Part shown: positions 7,368-16,793 of the stretch, one piece after another | Layout of the letters: each line of letters opens with the position of its first letter | Position numbering within the stretch: the first letter of the stretch is position 1 | DNA from: Paenarthrobacter aurescens TC1 | GTDB taxonomy: Bacteria; Actinomycetota; Actinomycetes; Actinomycetales; Micrococcaceae | DNA length: 64,000 bases | Direction: 5' to 3' | Assembly: GCA_000014925.1 (NCBI GenBank) | Contig: CP000474.1 | Location: 2,356,001-2,420,000, forward strand | Translations under genes and position numbers: made by a program | The notes under the pieces: model-generated | Told to the model about the DNA's origin: nothing | What the model saw: the letters and a program-made list of their open reading frames with translations, nothing else | The model's database searches: none

Positions 7368-9047
7368 ATGGTGAAAGTTCCAGTCTTGCGTATAGGCAAG
7401 GTAGCGGCACCCACGGGTGCGGACCATGCCCTGGCGGGGTCAGCCTTTCCCGCAAAAAATGCCATCGCCGACGTCAATCCGCCGGCGTCTCCCTGGATTG
7501 ACAAGTCCGTTGCTGCACAACGGACTGAAAAGGCGGGACTGGCGGCACCGAGGTCCGAGGTCACCCTGGACTTCGTGCCGCCAGTCACCCGCAGGACCCC
7601 TCGGATCACTTTCCCTCGCCGGGGCCGCTCCGACTGGACGCACTCGCTGACCAACAGCCTTCGCATGTCGGACACGGCCCTCGTTGCTGCGGCTGTGTTC
7701 GCGGGCTTTGCGCTCAACACCAATGGCCTGTCCTTGGCAGCGGAAAGCCCTGCGTTCACGCACCATCTGATGACGGGATTGATTCTTGGCCTGGTCTGGT
7801 TGGGTGCACTGGAGGTCTACCGCACCCGGGATCCCAAAGTTCTCGGCGTAGGACCCGAGGAGTACAAGCGCGTCCTGTCGGCCAGTTTTCGCGTATTTGG
7901 CTTCCTGGGCATCGTTGCCGTGGTTTTCCGGCTCGATGCCGTTAGTTCATTCGTGCTTGTCTCCCTGCCCCTTGGCCTGGTGGCGCTCACCGGCAGCAGG
8001 TGGAGCTTCCGCCGGTGGCTGAGTCACGAAAAGTCCCGTGGGCGCTGCCTCTCCCGCGCGATCGTTGTGGGTGAACCCCAGGACGTCAGATACGTCATCA
8101 AACAGATCAACCGAAAGTCCGGCGCCGCCTACGACATCCTCGGAGCATGTCTTCCAGGTGCCCGGCGTGGTGCGGTGCTGAAGGTGGACCACCTCCGCGT
8201 CCCTGTCCTGTCGTCGATCTACGGCATCGCCCACACAGTCCGGCAAACAGGGGCAAACGCAGTAATTGTGGCCGGCCCCGTTCCCGGAGGAAACCAATTC
8301 ATTCAAGAGCTGGGGTGGCAGCTGGAGGAAAATGCCGCGGAGCTGGTCCTCGCAGCCACCCTGACCAACGTTGCCGGCCCGCGCATCCACTGGCGGCCCG
8401 TCGAGGGACTTCCCCTGATGCACGTGGACATCCCGCATTACTCCGGGGGCAAGCACACGCTCAAGCGCTTGATGGACATTACGGTCTCGGCGTCGGCATT
8501 GCTGATCCTGTCACCGATCCTGCTGCTCCTCGCCGCCATAGTCCACCATGACAGCCCCGGCCCCGTACTTTTCCGGCAGGAGCGGGTTGGCAGGAGGGGC
8601 ACCACCTTCCACATGCTGAAGTTCCGTTCCATGGTGGTGGACGCCGAATCGCGTTTGGAAGAACTCAATACCCGGGATGAGGGCGCAGGTGTGCTCTTCA
8701 AGATCCGCGGCGACCCCCGCATCACCCGTTGCGGCCGGTGGATGCGAAAGTACTCCCTCGATGAATTGCCCCAGTTCTGGAATGTCCTGGTGGGCAACAT
8801 GAGCCTGGTGGGGCCACGGCCACCCCTGGCCCGGGAAGTCAGTGGATACGAACGCCACACGCATCGTCGGCTGCTCATCAAGCCCGGTATCACCGGCTTG
8901 TGGCAAATCAACGGGCGGTCCGACCTTCCATGGGATGAGGCCGTGCGGCTGGACCTCTACTACGTCGAGAACTGGTCCATAGCGGGAGACCTGATCATCA
9001 TGTGGCGGACCTTCAGGGCAATGATTCAACCCTCCGGAGCCTACTAA
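7368..9047 (+). CDS. Polyprenyl-phosphate sugar-1-phosphate transferase (WbaP/CpsE-like)
   Basis: 559-residue integral membrane enzyme that starts polysaccharide synthesis by moving a sugar-1-phosphate from a nucleotide sugar to undecaprenyl phosphate. About 100 N-terminal residues look disordered. Four or five membrane segments follow (about 100-205), then a Rossmann-like central domain, one more hydrophobic helix (about 370-390) and the catalytic domain. The domain shows KRLMDITVSA, FRQERVGRRG, FHMLKFRSM, SLDELPQFWNVL and MSLVGPRPPL, all family hallmarks. First gene of the operon; the next gene begins 57 bases later. Donor sugar unknown. Confidence 0.93.
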   Translation: MVKVPVLRIGKVAAPTGADHALAGSAFPAKNAIADVNPPASPWIDKSVAAQRTEKAGLAAPRSEVTLDFVPPVTRRTPRITFPRRGRSDWTHSLTNSLRMSDTALVAAAVFAGFALNTNGLSLAAESPAFTHHLMTGLILGLVWLGALEVYRTRDPKVLGVGPEEYKRVLSASFRVFGFLGIVAVVFRLDAVSSFVLVSLPLGLVALTGSRWSFRRWLSHEKSRGRCLSRAIVVGEPQDVRYVIKQINRKSGAAYDILGACLPGARRGAVLKVDHLRVPVLSSIYGIAHTVRQTGANAVIVAGPVPGGNQFIQELGWQLEENAAELVLAATLTNVAGPRIHWRPVEGLPLMHVDIPHYSGGKHTLKRLMDITVSASALLILSPILLLLAAIVHHDSPGPVLFRQERVGRRGTTFHMLKFRSMVVDAESRLEELNTRDEGAGVLFKIRGDPRITRCGRWMRKYSLDELPQFWNVLVGNMSLVGPRPPLAREVSGYERHTHRRLLIKPGITGLWQINGRSDLPWDEAVRLDLYYVENWSIAGDLIIMWRTFRAMIQPSGAY

Positions 9048-9104
9048 CCAGTACCTGCAACAAACCAAGCAAATCGCGCTGTCAACATAGAAGCAGAGTG
9101 GGAA

Positions 9105-10214
9105 ATGAGCATACGAACCATTCCATCAGGACAACTGAACGGCCACGGACTACAAGCCAAGCTCCGAATCGCGGTGGTCGGGGCAGGATATTGGGGGCCC
9201 AATCTGGCACGGAACCTCAAGGCCAGCCCGGACTGGGATCTCGTGGCCATCTGCGACCTCGACGTCGAACGCGGCCTGAAGCTCGCAGAGACGGTCGGTG
9301 GGGTGGCCGTCGTCGAATCCTTGGACGAGCTGTTGGATACCTACAACCTGGACGCCATAGCCGTAGCGACGCCGGCGCATACCCACCATGGAGTGGTGAT
9401 GACGGCCCTGCGCGCAGGTAAACACGTCCTGGTGGAAAAGCCGTTGGCCGACAGCCGGGCCAAGGGCTTGGAGATGGTGGACGAAGCAAAAGCCAGGAGA
9501 TTGGTCCTTATGGCAGACCACACGTATTGCTTCACTCCGGCGGTCCTCAAGATCCAGGAACTGGTGTCCAGCGGCGCCCTGGGCGATATCTTGTACGTGG
9601 ATTCCGTCCGCATCAATCTGGGGCTCGTCCAACCGGACGTCAACGTCTTCTGGGACCTGGCCCCGCATGACCTCTCCATCCTGGACTTCGTCCTGCCCGG
9701 CGGCCTGCATCCCACGGAAATTTCAGCTCACGGCGCGGATCCCCTGGGAACGGGCAGGGACTGCGTTGGACACCTCACCTTCGGTCTGCCCAATGACGCC
9801 ATGGTCCATATTCATGTGAACTGGCTCAGCCCCACCAAAATCAGGCAAATGATCATCGGAGGGTCAAAGAGGACCCTGGTGTGGGACGACCTCAACCCCC
9901 AGCAACGCCTCAGCGTCTACGACCGCGGGGTCAGCCTGGAGCACCAACCCAGATCTGCCGCAGACAAACGGACCTCGGCCATCTCCTACCGCCTCGGCGA
10001 CACGTGGTCCCCGGCGCTGCAGGAAAGGGAACCCTTGGGCCAGGTGGTCAGTGAACTTGCCTCCTCCATCCGCAACCGCACAACGCCACGGACCAGCGGT
10101 GAATCCGGGCTCCGCGTCTTGTCCGTGCTCGAAGCCGTCACCAAAAGCCTTGGTACAGACGGACAATCAACAATCGTCGCCGGGAATGAAGTCTCCCTCC
10201 AGGTTGCACGATGA
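9105..10214 (+). CDS. Gfo/Idh/MocA family oxidoreductase (WbpB-like)
   Basis: 369 residues with an N-terminal NAD(P) fold (VVGAGYWGPNLARN, about 19-33) and the family signature VEKPLADS. The C-terminal alpha/beta domain contains the Asp/His pair WDLAPHDLSI. With the epimerase, aminotransferase and acyltransferase that follow it resembles cassettes making acetamido sugars, where this enzyme oxidises the 3-position of a UDP-sugar before transamination. It overlaps the next gene by ATGA. The exact substrate is inferred from context only. Confidence 0.88.
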   Translation: MSIRTIPSGQLNGHGLQAKLRIAVVGAGYWGPNLARNLKASPDWDLVAICDLDVERGLKLAETVGGVAVVESLDELLDTYNLDAIAVATPAHTHHGVVMTALRAGKHVLVEKPLADSRAKGLEMVDEAKARRLVLMADHTYCFTPAVLKIQELVSSGALGDILYVDSVRINLGLVQPDVNVFWDLAPHDLSILDFVLPGGLHPTEISAHGADPLGTGRDCVGHLTFGLPNDAMVHIHVNWLSPTKIRQMIIGGSKRTLVWDDLNPQQRLSVYDRGVSLEHQPRSAADKRTSAISYRLGDTWSPALQEREPLGQVVSELASSIRNRTTPRTSGESGLRVLSVLEAVTKSLGTDGQSTIVAGNEVSLQVAR

Positions 10215-11230
10215 AAGAGCTTCCAGGGGCGCGTGTCCTGGTCACCGGAGGCGCCGGCACCATTGGATCGACGCTGGTTGACCAACTGCTCGACGCCGGT
10301 GCGGAACACATAGACGTGCTGGACAACCTCGTCCGCGGCCGACGCGCAAACCTGAACGAAGCCCTCTCCAGTGGGAGGGTGCAGCTGATCGAAGGCGACC
10401 TCCGTGACCGCGACCTCGTCCACGACCTCACCAAGGGCAAGGACCTTCTCTTCCACCAAGCCGCCATCCGCATCACCCAATGCGCGGAAGAACCACGGCT
10501 GGCCCTCGAAGTACTGGTGGATGGGACCTTCAACGTCTACGAGGCCGCCGCAGCACACAAAGTGGACAAGCTCATCTCAGCGTCAAGTGCCTCCGTTTAC
10601 GGCATGGCGGAGGAATTTCCCACCAAAGAAAGCCATCACCACCACAACAACGACACCTTCTACGGTGCTGCAAAGTCTTTCAACGAAGGGATGGCACGGA
10701 GCTTCCGAGCCATGTCAGGCCTGGACTACATCCTGCTGAGGTATTTCAACGTTTACGGACCCCGCATGGACGTCCACGGCCTCTACACCGAGGTACTGGT
10801 CCGCTGGATGGAACGGATTGTCGACGGCCAGCCCCCGCTGATTTTCGGCAGCGGGCACCAAACCATGGACTTCATCCATACCGCGGATGTCGCCAAGGCG
10901 AATGTCCTTGCTGCCGTCAGCAACGTACGCGAGGGCGTCTTCAACGTGGCCAGTGGTACCGAGACCAGCCTGGCGGAACTCGCACAGACACTGCTGAAAG
11001 TCATGGACTCACCACTTCGACTGGAACATGGCCCGGAACGTGCCGTCAACGGAGTTGCCCGAAGACTTGCAGACATCACGGCAGCACGCGAAGCCCTGGG
11101 CTTCGAGGCGGCCATTGGCTTGGAAGACGGGTTGCGCTCCCTGGTTTCGTGGTGGCGTCCGCTTCGGGCCGAGATCGCTGCAGCCCGCACCATTAGTCGT
11201 CCAACAGCTCCGGCAGTGGGTGCGCGATGA
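10211..11230 (+). CDS. NAD-dependent sugar epimerase/dehydratase
   Basis: 339-residue extended SDR. Dinucleotide site VTGGAGTIGSTL at 13-24, Tyr130 in SASSASVYGM, and catalytic Tyr151/Lys155 in YGAAKSFNE. The RYFNVYGPRMD segment is typical of UDP-glucose 4-epimerase-like and UDP-GlcNAc epimerase proteins. A His-rich patch (HHHHNND) precedes the active site. Starts by ATGA overlap with the previous gene and ends by GTGCGCGATGA overlap with the next. Probably inverts or prepares the UDP-sugar used by the neighbouring aminotransferase. Confidence 0.88.
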   Translation: MKELPGARVLVTGGAGTIGSTLVDQLLDAGAEHIDVLDNLVRGRRANLNEALSSGRVQLIEGDLRDRDLVHDLTKGKDLLFHQAAIRITQCAEEPRLALEVLVDGTFNVYEAAAAHKVDKLISASSASVYGMAEEFPTKESHHHHNNDTFYGAAKSFNEGMARSFRAMSGLDYILLRYFNVYGPRMDVHGLYTEVLVRWMERIVDGQPPLIFGSGHQTMDFIHTADVAKANVLAAVSNVREGVFNVASGTETSLAELAQTLLKVMDSPLRLEHGPERAVNGVARRLADITAAREALGFEAAIGLEDGLRSLVSWWRPLRAEIAAARTISRPTAPAVGAR

Positions 11231-12390
11231 CCATCTCCGAAACCCGATTGGCCCGCATTGATGTCATGAAGCCGTGGCTTGGCGAAGAAGAGACCCAAGC
11301 CGTTGCTGAAGTGATCGCATCAGGTTGGGTTGCACAGGGCCCCAAGGTGCGGCAATTCGAAGACGCCTTCGCAGCCGAGCAACAAGCCGACTTTGCCATT
11401 GCAACGTCGAGCTGCACCTCGGCACTGCACCTGGCGCTCGCCGTCGCTGGAGTTGGACCAGGGGATGACGTGGTGGTGCCGTCGTTCTCCTTCATTGCCA
11501 CCGCCAACGCGGCAACATACGTGGGCGCGCGGCCGGTCTTCGCCGACGTCGACATGCATACAGGCTGCGTTACTGCAGCAACCATCAAGGCCGCCCTGAC
11601 ACCCGCCACCACAGCGGTGATCGCCGTCGACCAAGGCGGAGTCCCTGTTGACCTGGAACCCATCCGGGCACTCTGCGATCCTCTCGGAATCATCGTGGTG
11701 GAAGACGCTGCGTGCGCTATCGGCTCCAGATACCGCGGACGACCTGTAGGTTCCAACGCCGAGCTGGCCGCATGGTCCTTCCATCCGCGCAAGATCCTCA
11801 CCACGGGAGAGGGCGGGATGATAACCACTCCTCGCCAGGAATACGGTGACAGGGCACGACGGCTTCGCGAACACGCCATGAGCGTTTCAGCCGCCGACCG
11901 CCACGCCAGCCTGCTCGCCCCCGCTGAGGAGTACCTCGAAGTCGGGTTCAACTACCGCATGACCGACCTTCAGGCCGCCGTCGGACTTGTCCAACTCGGC
12001 CGTCTCCAAGCAGTTGTCCAACGGCGGCGTCAGCTCGCCGCTACCTACGCCAACGCCTTCGCCGGCGTCGAAGGCCTCCGGCTGGTCAGCGACCCCCATT
12101 ACGGCATCAGCAACTTCCAATCGTGCTGGTTGGAGATCGGCCCGGCGTTCCCGCTGGGACGGGAGGCGTTGTTGACCCGTTTGGCCGGAGACGGCATCTC
12201 TGCCCGCCGCGGAATCATGGCGGCGCACAGGCAGCCCGCGTATTCCGGTGCGGACACCGGCTCGGCTGAGCTGGGCGTTACTGAATGGTTGTCGGATCAC
12301 ACGCTCATCCTGCCGCTCTACCACGAACTGTCACTGCAGGACCAAGTCCGGGTCATCGACTCCGTGCTGCGCGCGGCGGGACAGCCATGA
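11227..12390 (+). CDS. DegT/DnrJ/EryC1 family sugar aminotransferase
   Basis: 387-residue PLP enzyme putting an amino group on a keto-sugar nucleotide. Lys189 in SFHPRKILTTGEGG is the PLP Schiff-base residue and Asp160 in VVEDAACAIGS contacts the pyridine. The substrate loop GFNYRMTDLQAAVG is also conserved. Length and motifs match WbpE/PglE-type enzymes. ATGA overlaps on both sides place it in the middle of a tightly coupled amino-sugar cassette. Confidence 0.93.
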   Translation: MTISETRLARIDVMKPWLGEEETQAVAEVIASGWVAQGPKVRQFEDAFAAEQQADFAIATSSCTSALHLALAVAGVGPGDDVVVPSFSFIATANAATYVGARPVFADVDMHTGCVTAATIKAALTPATTAVIAVDQGGVPVDLEPIRALCDPLGIIVVEDAACAIGSRYRGRPVGSNAELAAWSFHPRKILTTGEGGMITTPRQEYGDRARRLREHAMSVSAADRHASLLAPAEEYLEVGFNYRMTDLQAAVGLVQLGRLQAVVQRRRQLAATYANAFAGVEGLRLVSDPHYGISNFQSCWLEIGPAFPLGREALLTRLAGDGISARRGIMAAHRQPAYSGADTGSAELGVTEWLSDHTLILPLYHELSLQDQVRVIDSVLRAAGQP

Positions 12391-13049
12391 GCGAACTACT
12401 CCTCATTGCTGCAAGCGGCCTCGCCCGGGAGGTGCTTGCCATGGTCCGCAGCAGCGGGCCCTTCGACGTCATTGGGATCCTCGACGACGACGAAGACAAA
12501 CTTGGGCGCGTAGTAGATGGGGCCCATGTGCTGGGCCCCATCCGCGACGCCTTGAAATTCCCCCATGCGATGCTCCTGGTCTGCATCGGCTCAGGAAGTG
12601 GGCGGGAGGGCGTCGTAATGCGGCTACGGACACTCGGACTCGACGATGACCGCTACGCGACAGCGATCGATCCATCTGTGAACGTTCCCGAGGGCTGCTT
12701 GATTGGCCGCGGAAGCATCATCCTGGCCCACGTCAGCATGACGGCATCCGTCACTATCGGCAGCCATGTCGTCGCGATGCCGGGAGTAACCTTCACCCAC
12801 GATGACCTCATCGGCGACTACGTCACGTTGGCCTCCGGCGTGTCACTGGGCGGTAACGTCCACATCGGCCGGGCAGCCTACATAGGAATGAATGCCAGTG
12901 TCCGCGAGCGCCTGACCATCGGTGCGAAAGCAACGATCGGAATGGGCGCTGCCGTCCTCAGCGACGTCCCGGAAGACGAGACGTGGGCCGGTGTCCCTGC
13001 CCGGGTGATCAGGCGGGGCAACTCTCCGGCGCTGGAGGGGGCCCAGTGA
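12387..13049 (+). CDS. NeuD/PglD-family sugar acetyltransferase
   Basis: 220 residues: a small N-terminal nucleotide-sugar-binding fold (LLLIAASGLAREVLAMV) followed by a left-handed beta-helix built from hexapeptide repeats (about 90-205; IGRGSIILAHVSM, IGSHVVAMPGV, IGRAAYIGMNASV). PglD-type enzymes acetylate the new amino group using acetyl-CoA. The start is the ATG at 12387 that overlaps the aminotransferase stop by ATGA. This follows directly from the aminotransferase before it, so an N-acetylated product is likely. Confidence 0.9.
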   Translation: MSELLLIAASGLAREVLAMVRSSGPFDVIGILDDDEDKLGRVVDGAHVLGPIRDALKFPHAMLLVCIGSGSGREGVVMRLRTLGLDDDRYATAIDPSVNVPEGCLIGRGSIILAHVSMTASVTIGSHVVAMPGVTFTHDDLIGDYVTLASGVSLGGNVHIGRAAYIGMNASVRERLTIGAKATIGMGAAVLSDVPEDETWAGVPARVIRRGNSPALEGAQ

Positions 13050-14236
13050 GGCTCCTGATTTACCCTCACGAGTTGGCCATGGGAGGCAGCCAGATCAATG
13101 CCATTGAACTGGCGGCAGCGGTCCGTGATTTCGGCCATGAAGTGGTGGTATTCGCAACACCTGGAGTTCTGCTTGACAGGGTTGCGGAACTGGGACTCGA
13201 GTTCCTCGAAGCTCCCGCCAGGAGGCACAGTGTGGACGCGGAAACAGTCCGCCGCCTGATCGGCGCAGTGGACCAGCGTGGCATCAACCTCATCCACAGC
13301 TACGAGTGGGCTCCGTCTTTGGATGCGTTCTTCGGGCCAGCATTGTTGCGCGGTACCCCACTGGTGATGACTGTGCTCTCCATGGACGTTCCGGGCTTTC
13401 TGCCCAGAAATGTGCCGCTGATTGTGGGAACAAAAGGCTTGGCCGATGAGCAATCCACGGTCCGGCCGCTGGTACACCTCATGGAACCACCCGTGGACAC
13501 TGACTTCAACGCGTCCCGCGGGATGCTTCCGGCACGGCGGCAGCTGGGGATCGAGGATCACGAACGGGTCATTGCCGTGGTTGGCCGGCTCACCACTGAC
13601 CTTGGCAAAGTGCAAGGCGTCCTTGCGGCTATCAGCGTTGTGGACAGGATTGCAGAGGACCGTCCGGCCATGCTTCTGGTCGCTGGTGATGGCCCTGGCC
13701 TTCGAGAGGTCCGCTCGTCAGCATCGGCGGTTAACCTCCGGCACGGAAGAGTGGTTATCCGAGTCGAAGGGTTGGTCCCTGATCCGCGGATGATCTATGA
13801 CGCCGCTGACGTAGTTCTCGGCATGGGCAGCTCTGCGCTGCGTGGGATGTCATTTAGCAAGCCTGTAGTTGTGCAGGGCGCCGACGGGTTTTGGAGTCTC
13901 TGCACTCCGGGCAACACGGCGCGTTTCCTGCAGGACGGCTTTTATGGGCGCGGGATCCAAGAAGACCTCGAGAGCACCCTGTCCAGGCTCCTGACCGACG
14001 ACGACTTGCGGATCGCACTGGGCGCCTACGGCCGGACGCTGGTAGAAGAGAACTTCAGTTTGGGTGTAGCGGCCCGTCGGCTGCTGGCTGTTTACGAACA
14101 TGGAGAGCGCCGTAGCCGAAGTATGCAGGCAGAGCGCATCGGCGACTATCTGCGCACAAGCGTCGAGGTGGCAAAGTTCCGTGCGTCCATGAGGCGGCAA
14201 GCCTTAGCACGGCAAAAGCAACAACGGGGTCCGTGA
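13046..14236 (+). CDS. Glycosyltransferase family 4
   Basis: 396 residues. The N-terminal half opens with RLLIYPHELAMGGSQINA, the usual GT4 glycine-rich donor loop. The C-terminal half has VVGRLTTDLGKVQG, LLVAGDGPGLREV and ALRGMSFSKPVVVQ in place of the more common E-x7-E motif, so the nucleotide-sugar contact is slightly atypical. The GTG at 13046 overlaps the acyltransferase stop by GTGA. It ends in a basic helix (MRRQALARQKQQRG) that may touch the membrane. Linkage unknown. Confidence 0.87.
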   Translation: MRLLIYPHELAMGGSQINAIELAAAVRDFGHEVVVFATPGVLLDRVAELGLEFLEAPARRHSVDAETVRRLIGAVDQRGINLIHSYEWAPSLDAFFGPALLRGTPLVMTVLSMDVPGFLPRNVPLIVGTKGLADEQSTVRPLVHLMEPPVDTDFNASRGMLPARRQLGIEDHERVIAVVGRLTTDLGKVQGVLAAISVVDRIAEDRPAMLLVAGDGPGLREVRSSASAVNLRHGRVVIRVEGLVPDPRMIYDAADVVLGMGSSALRGMSFSKPVVVQGADGFWSLCTPGNTARFLQDGFYGRGIQEDLESTLSRLLTDDDLRIALGAYGRTLVEENFSLGVAARRLLAVYEHGERRSRSMQAERIGDYLRTSVEVAKFRASMRRQALARQKQQRGP

Positions 14237-14237
14237 C

Positions 14238-16793
14238 ATGACGCAGACTCAACCTGAACTCGGACTGCAAGTCAGGCATGGACTGGCCTGGAGCAGTATC
14301 AGCAACATTGTCCTGCGTCTGGGGAGCCTGGCAGTGGGCATAGCACTTGCCCGTCTCCTCAGCCCGGAACAGTTTGGTGTGTTCGCCGTGGCGCTCACCG
14401 TACAGACGGTCCTGATGACCATGGCAGACCTGGGCATGAGCGCGGATCTCATCAGGTCCGAGGATCCGGAACGGAAAGCACCAACAATCGCAACATTGGG
14501 CGTAGTAGCTGGGACAACGCTTGCAGCCGCTATGGCCTTTTCAGCTCAGGGCACAGCGGAACTCCTCGGCAGCCCTTCGGCTGGTCCTGTCATCGCCGTC
14601 ATGTCTTTCTCACTTTTCCTCGCCGGCGTGGGCGTGGTGCCATACGCAACCTTGCAACGCGAATTTGCCCAGCGGAAACTTTTCATCGTCGCGCTGGTCG
14701 ATTTCACCGTAGGAACGGCCCTGGTCCTCCTCCTGATCATTGTGGGTTGGGGTGTTATGGCGCTCGCGGCCGGTCGCCTGATCTCCCAAGCCGTGTCCCT
14801 GCTGGTGCAATTCAGGCTGGCCCGAACGCCCTTCCGTTTGGGTTTCGACAAATCCATCGCTCCGGCAGTGATTGCGTTCGGCCTTCCTGTGGCAGGCGCG
14901 AACCTTTTGTCATGGGCGCTTTTGAACGTGGACAACGTGGCCATCTCGCGGCTGGCGGGTCCGGTGGCGTTGGGCTATTACTTTCTGGCCTTCAATATTT
15001 CGACGTGGCCAATGAGTGCATTGGGCCAAGTGGTGCGTTCCGTTGCGCTCCCGGCCTTCGCCCGGATTTCCGGCACCATGCGGAAGGGGAGCTTTGGGAT
15101 ATTGCTCGGACCCGTGTGGGCCGTCGCTTTGCTGGCCGGAATCATGCTCGCCCTGCTAGCCGCCCAGCTCATAGAATTCGTGTACGGGGCACGTTGGCTG
15201 CCAGCGGCCAGCGTACTCGTTTGGCTCGGGTTGTTCAGTTCCTTACGCGTTGGATTCGACCTTGCCGCCTCGTACCTACTTGCAAACGGTGCGGCCCGGG
15301 CAACCCTTTTCGTCCAAGTCGCCTGGATCGCCGCACTCATTCCAGCGCTGACTTTCGGCGTCATCATTGGCGGGATTGCCGGAGCAGCGGCGGCCCACTT
15401 GATGGTGGCGTTCGTCGTCGTCGGCCCTGCTTATGCCTTCGCTCTTCACCGGAACGGGGCGGACATACGTGCGGCGTTTCGCAGCCTGTGGCCCCCGTGT
15501 CTCGCGGCAATACCTGCTGCAGCGGCAGCCATGGCGGCCGCTATGCCGTTCGACGGTCCAGTGGAGGGACTCCTGGCCGGGGGCACCGCCGGCGCAGGAA
15601 CCTACGCGTTGCTGCTGTGGCGTTGGGTCCTCCGCCGTCTCGGTGAGGTGCGGAGCATGCTCGGCAACGATGACAACGGTCCGGTGAGCGGAAGCCCCAC
15701 TCCCGGTCCACTCTTGGTGAAGACTAAAGTCAGTCAGCCAGCAAGCTTTGCTCCTGCACAAGCCGACACGGTCACTGTGGTCATCACGTGCTACAACTAT
15801 GGCCGATTCCTCCGGCAGGCGGTTGAGAGCGCCCTCACCCAGAACGATGTGACAGCGGATGTCATCGTGGTTGATGACGCATCCACGGACAACAGCCATG
15901 ATGTAGCCCTGGAACTGGCGGCGATGTCCCACAGGGTCAAAGTACTGCGCCACCAGAGTAATCGCGGACCCGTGATTTCGTTCAATGATGGCGCCGCAGG
16001 TGCACAGGGCGAGTTCATGGTCCGGCTCGACGCTGATGACATTTTGACACCCGGTTCCCTGCGACGCGCCGTCGACGTTGCGCGCGCCTATCCTTCAGTT
16101 GGACTCGTCTACGGACATCCCTTGCACTTTGAGGCCAAAGAGCTTCCAGCTCCACGGCTATCTGCAAAGGCATGGACAGTGTGGCCGGGGCGGGAATGGC
16201 TCCGGGAGAGGTGCCGGAGCGGAGTAAACGTCATTACTTCGCCTGAAGCTTTGATGCGACGATCCGTCCTCCAAACCATCGGATACCAGGCACACCTCAA
16301 GCACACGCACGACATGGAGATGTGGCTCAGGATCGCCGCCTTTGCCGATGTCGCCTACGTACATGGAGCCGACCAGGCCTGGCACCGTGAACACGCGGAC
16401 AGCCTGTCGGCCACAGGGATTGATGAACTGGAGGACCTCAAGGCACGTCGGGACGCCTTCGATGTCCTGTTCTCCGGTCCTGCAGCCAAGATTCCCGAGG
16501 CCCCGGAGTTCAAAGCCAAAGCCCGGCGTGCCCTGGCGAACGATGCACTGACCCGGGCTTGCCACGAATACGACCGGGGGAGTGGCGCGGCGCCCAAGTC
16601 CGAGGCCTTCGCAGCACTCGCCGCTGAACTCGTGGATAACCCCACAGAACTTGAGGCTTGGAACAGTTACGCCAGAAGACGTGCGCTGGGGCCGGCCCTG
16701 GCTGGCCAACCTTTGTGGTCCGGACCTCCGAGGCTGGCCCGCAGAATCCGACACACATTGCAGATACGGAGGTGGCATAACAGTGGTGTCTAA
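14238..16793 (+). CDS. Polysaccharide flippase fused to a GT2 glycosyltransferase
   Basis: 851 residues with two domains that normally come as separate proteins. Residues about 1-480 form a Wzx-like MOP flippase with some 12-14 membrane helices (opening LAWSSISNIVLRLGSLAVGI, then RLLSPEQFGVFAVAL). After a linker of about 30 residues, residues 510-850 form a GT2 domain with VVITCYNYGRFLRQAV, VIVVDDASTDNS and the metal-binding MVRLDADDIL. The helices end inside the cytoplasm, where the GT2 domain should act. The frame has no break across the junction, and the sequence shows no second start with a ribosome site, so this looks like a real fusion. It could couple the last sugar addition to flipping. 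Confidence 0.88.
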   Translation: MTQTQPELGLQVRHGLAWSSISNIVLRLGSLAVGIALARLLSPEQFGVFAVALTVQTVLMTMADLGMSADLIRSEDPERKAPTIATLGVVAGTTLAAAMAFSAQGTAELLGSPSAGPVIAVMSFSLFLAGVGVVPYATLQREFAQRKLFIVALVDFTVGTALVLLLIIVGWGVMALAAGRLISQAVSLLVQFRLARTPFRLGFDKSIAPAVIAFGLPVAGANLLSWALLNVDNVAISRLAGPVALGYYFLAFNISTWPMSALGQVVRSVALPAFARISGTMRKGSFGILLGPVWAVALLAGIMLALLAAQLIEFVYGARWLPAASVLVWLGLFSSLRVGFDLAASYLLANGAARATLFVQVAWIAALIPALTFGVIIGGIAGAAAAHLMVAFVVVGPAYAFALHRNGADIRAAFRSLWPPCLAAIPAAAAAMAAAMPFDGPVEGLLAGGTAGAGTYALLLWRWVLRRLGEVRSMLGNDDNGPVSGSPTPGPLLVKTKVSQPASFAPAQADTVTVVITCYNYGRFLRQAVESALTQNDVTADVIVVDDASTDNSHDVALELAAMSHRVKVLRHQSNRGPVISFNDGAAGAQGEFMVRLDADDILTPGSLRRAVDVARAYPSVGLVYGHPLHFEAKELPAPRLSAKAWTVWPGREWLRERCRSGVNVITSPEALMRRSVLQTIGYQAHLKHTHDMEMWLRIAAFADVAYVHGADQAWHREHADSLSATGIDELEDLKARRDAFDVLFSGPAAKIPEAPEFKAKARRALANDALTRACHEYDRGSGAAPKSEAFAALAAELVDNPTELEAWNSYARRRALGPALAGQPLWSGPPRLARRIRHTLQIRRWHNSGV

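Noticed and set aside
14747..15646. A 299-codon open frame inside the flippase gene
   Set aside because: Out of register with the membrane-helix frame and rich in Arg, Pro and Gly as expected for a shifted frame.
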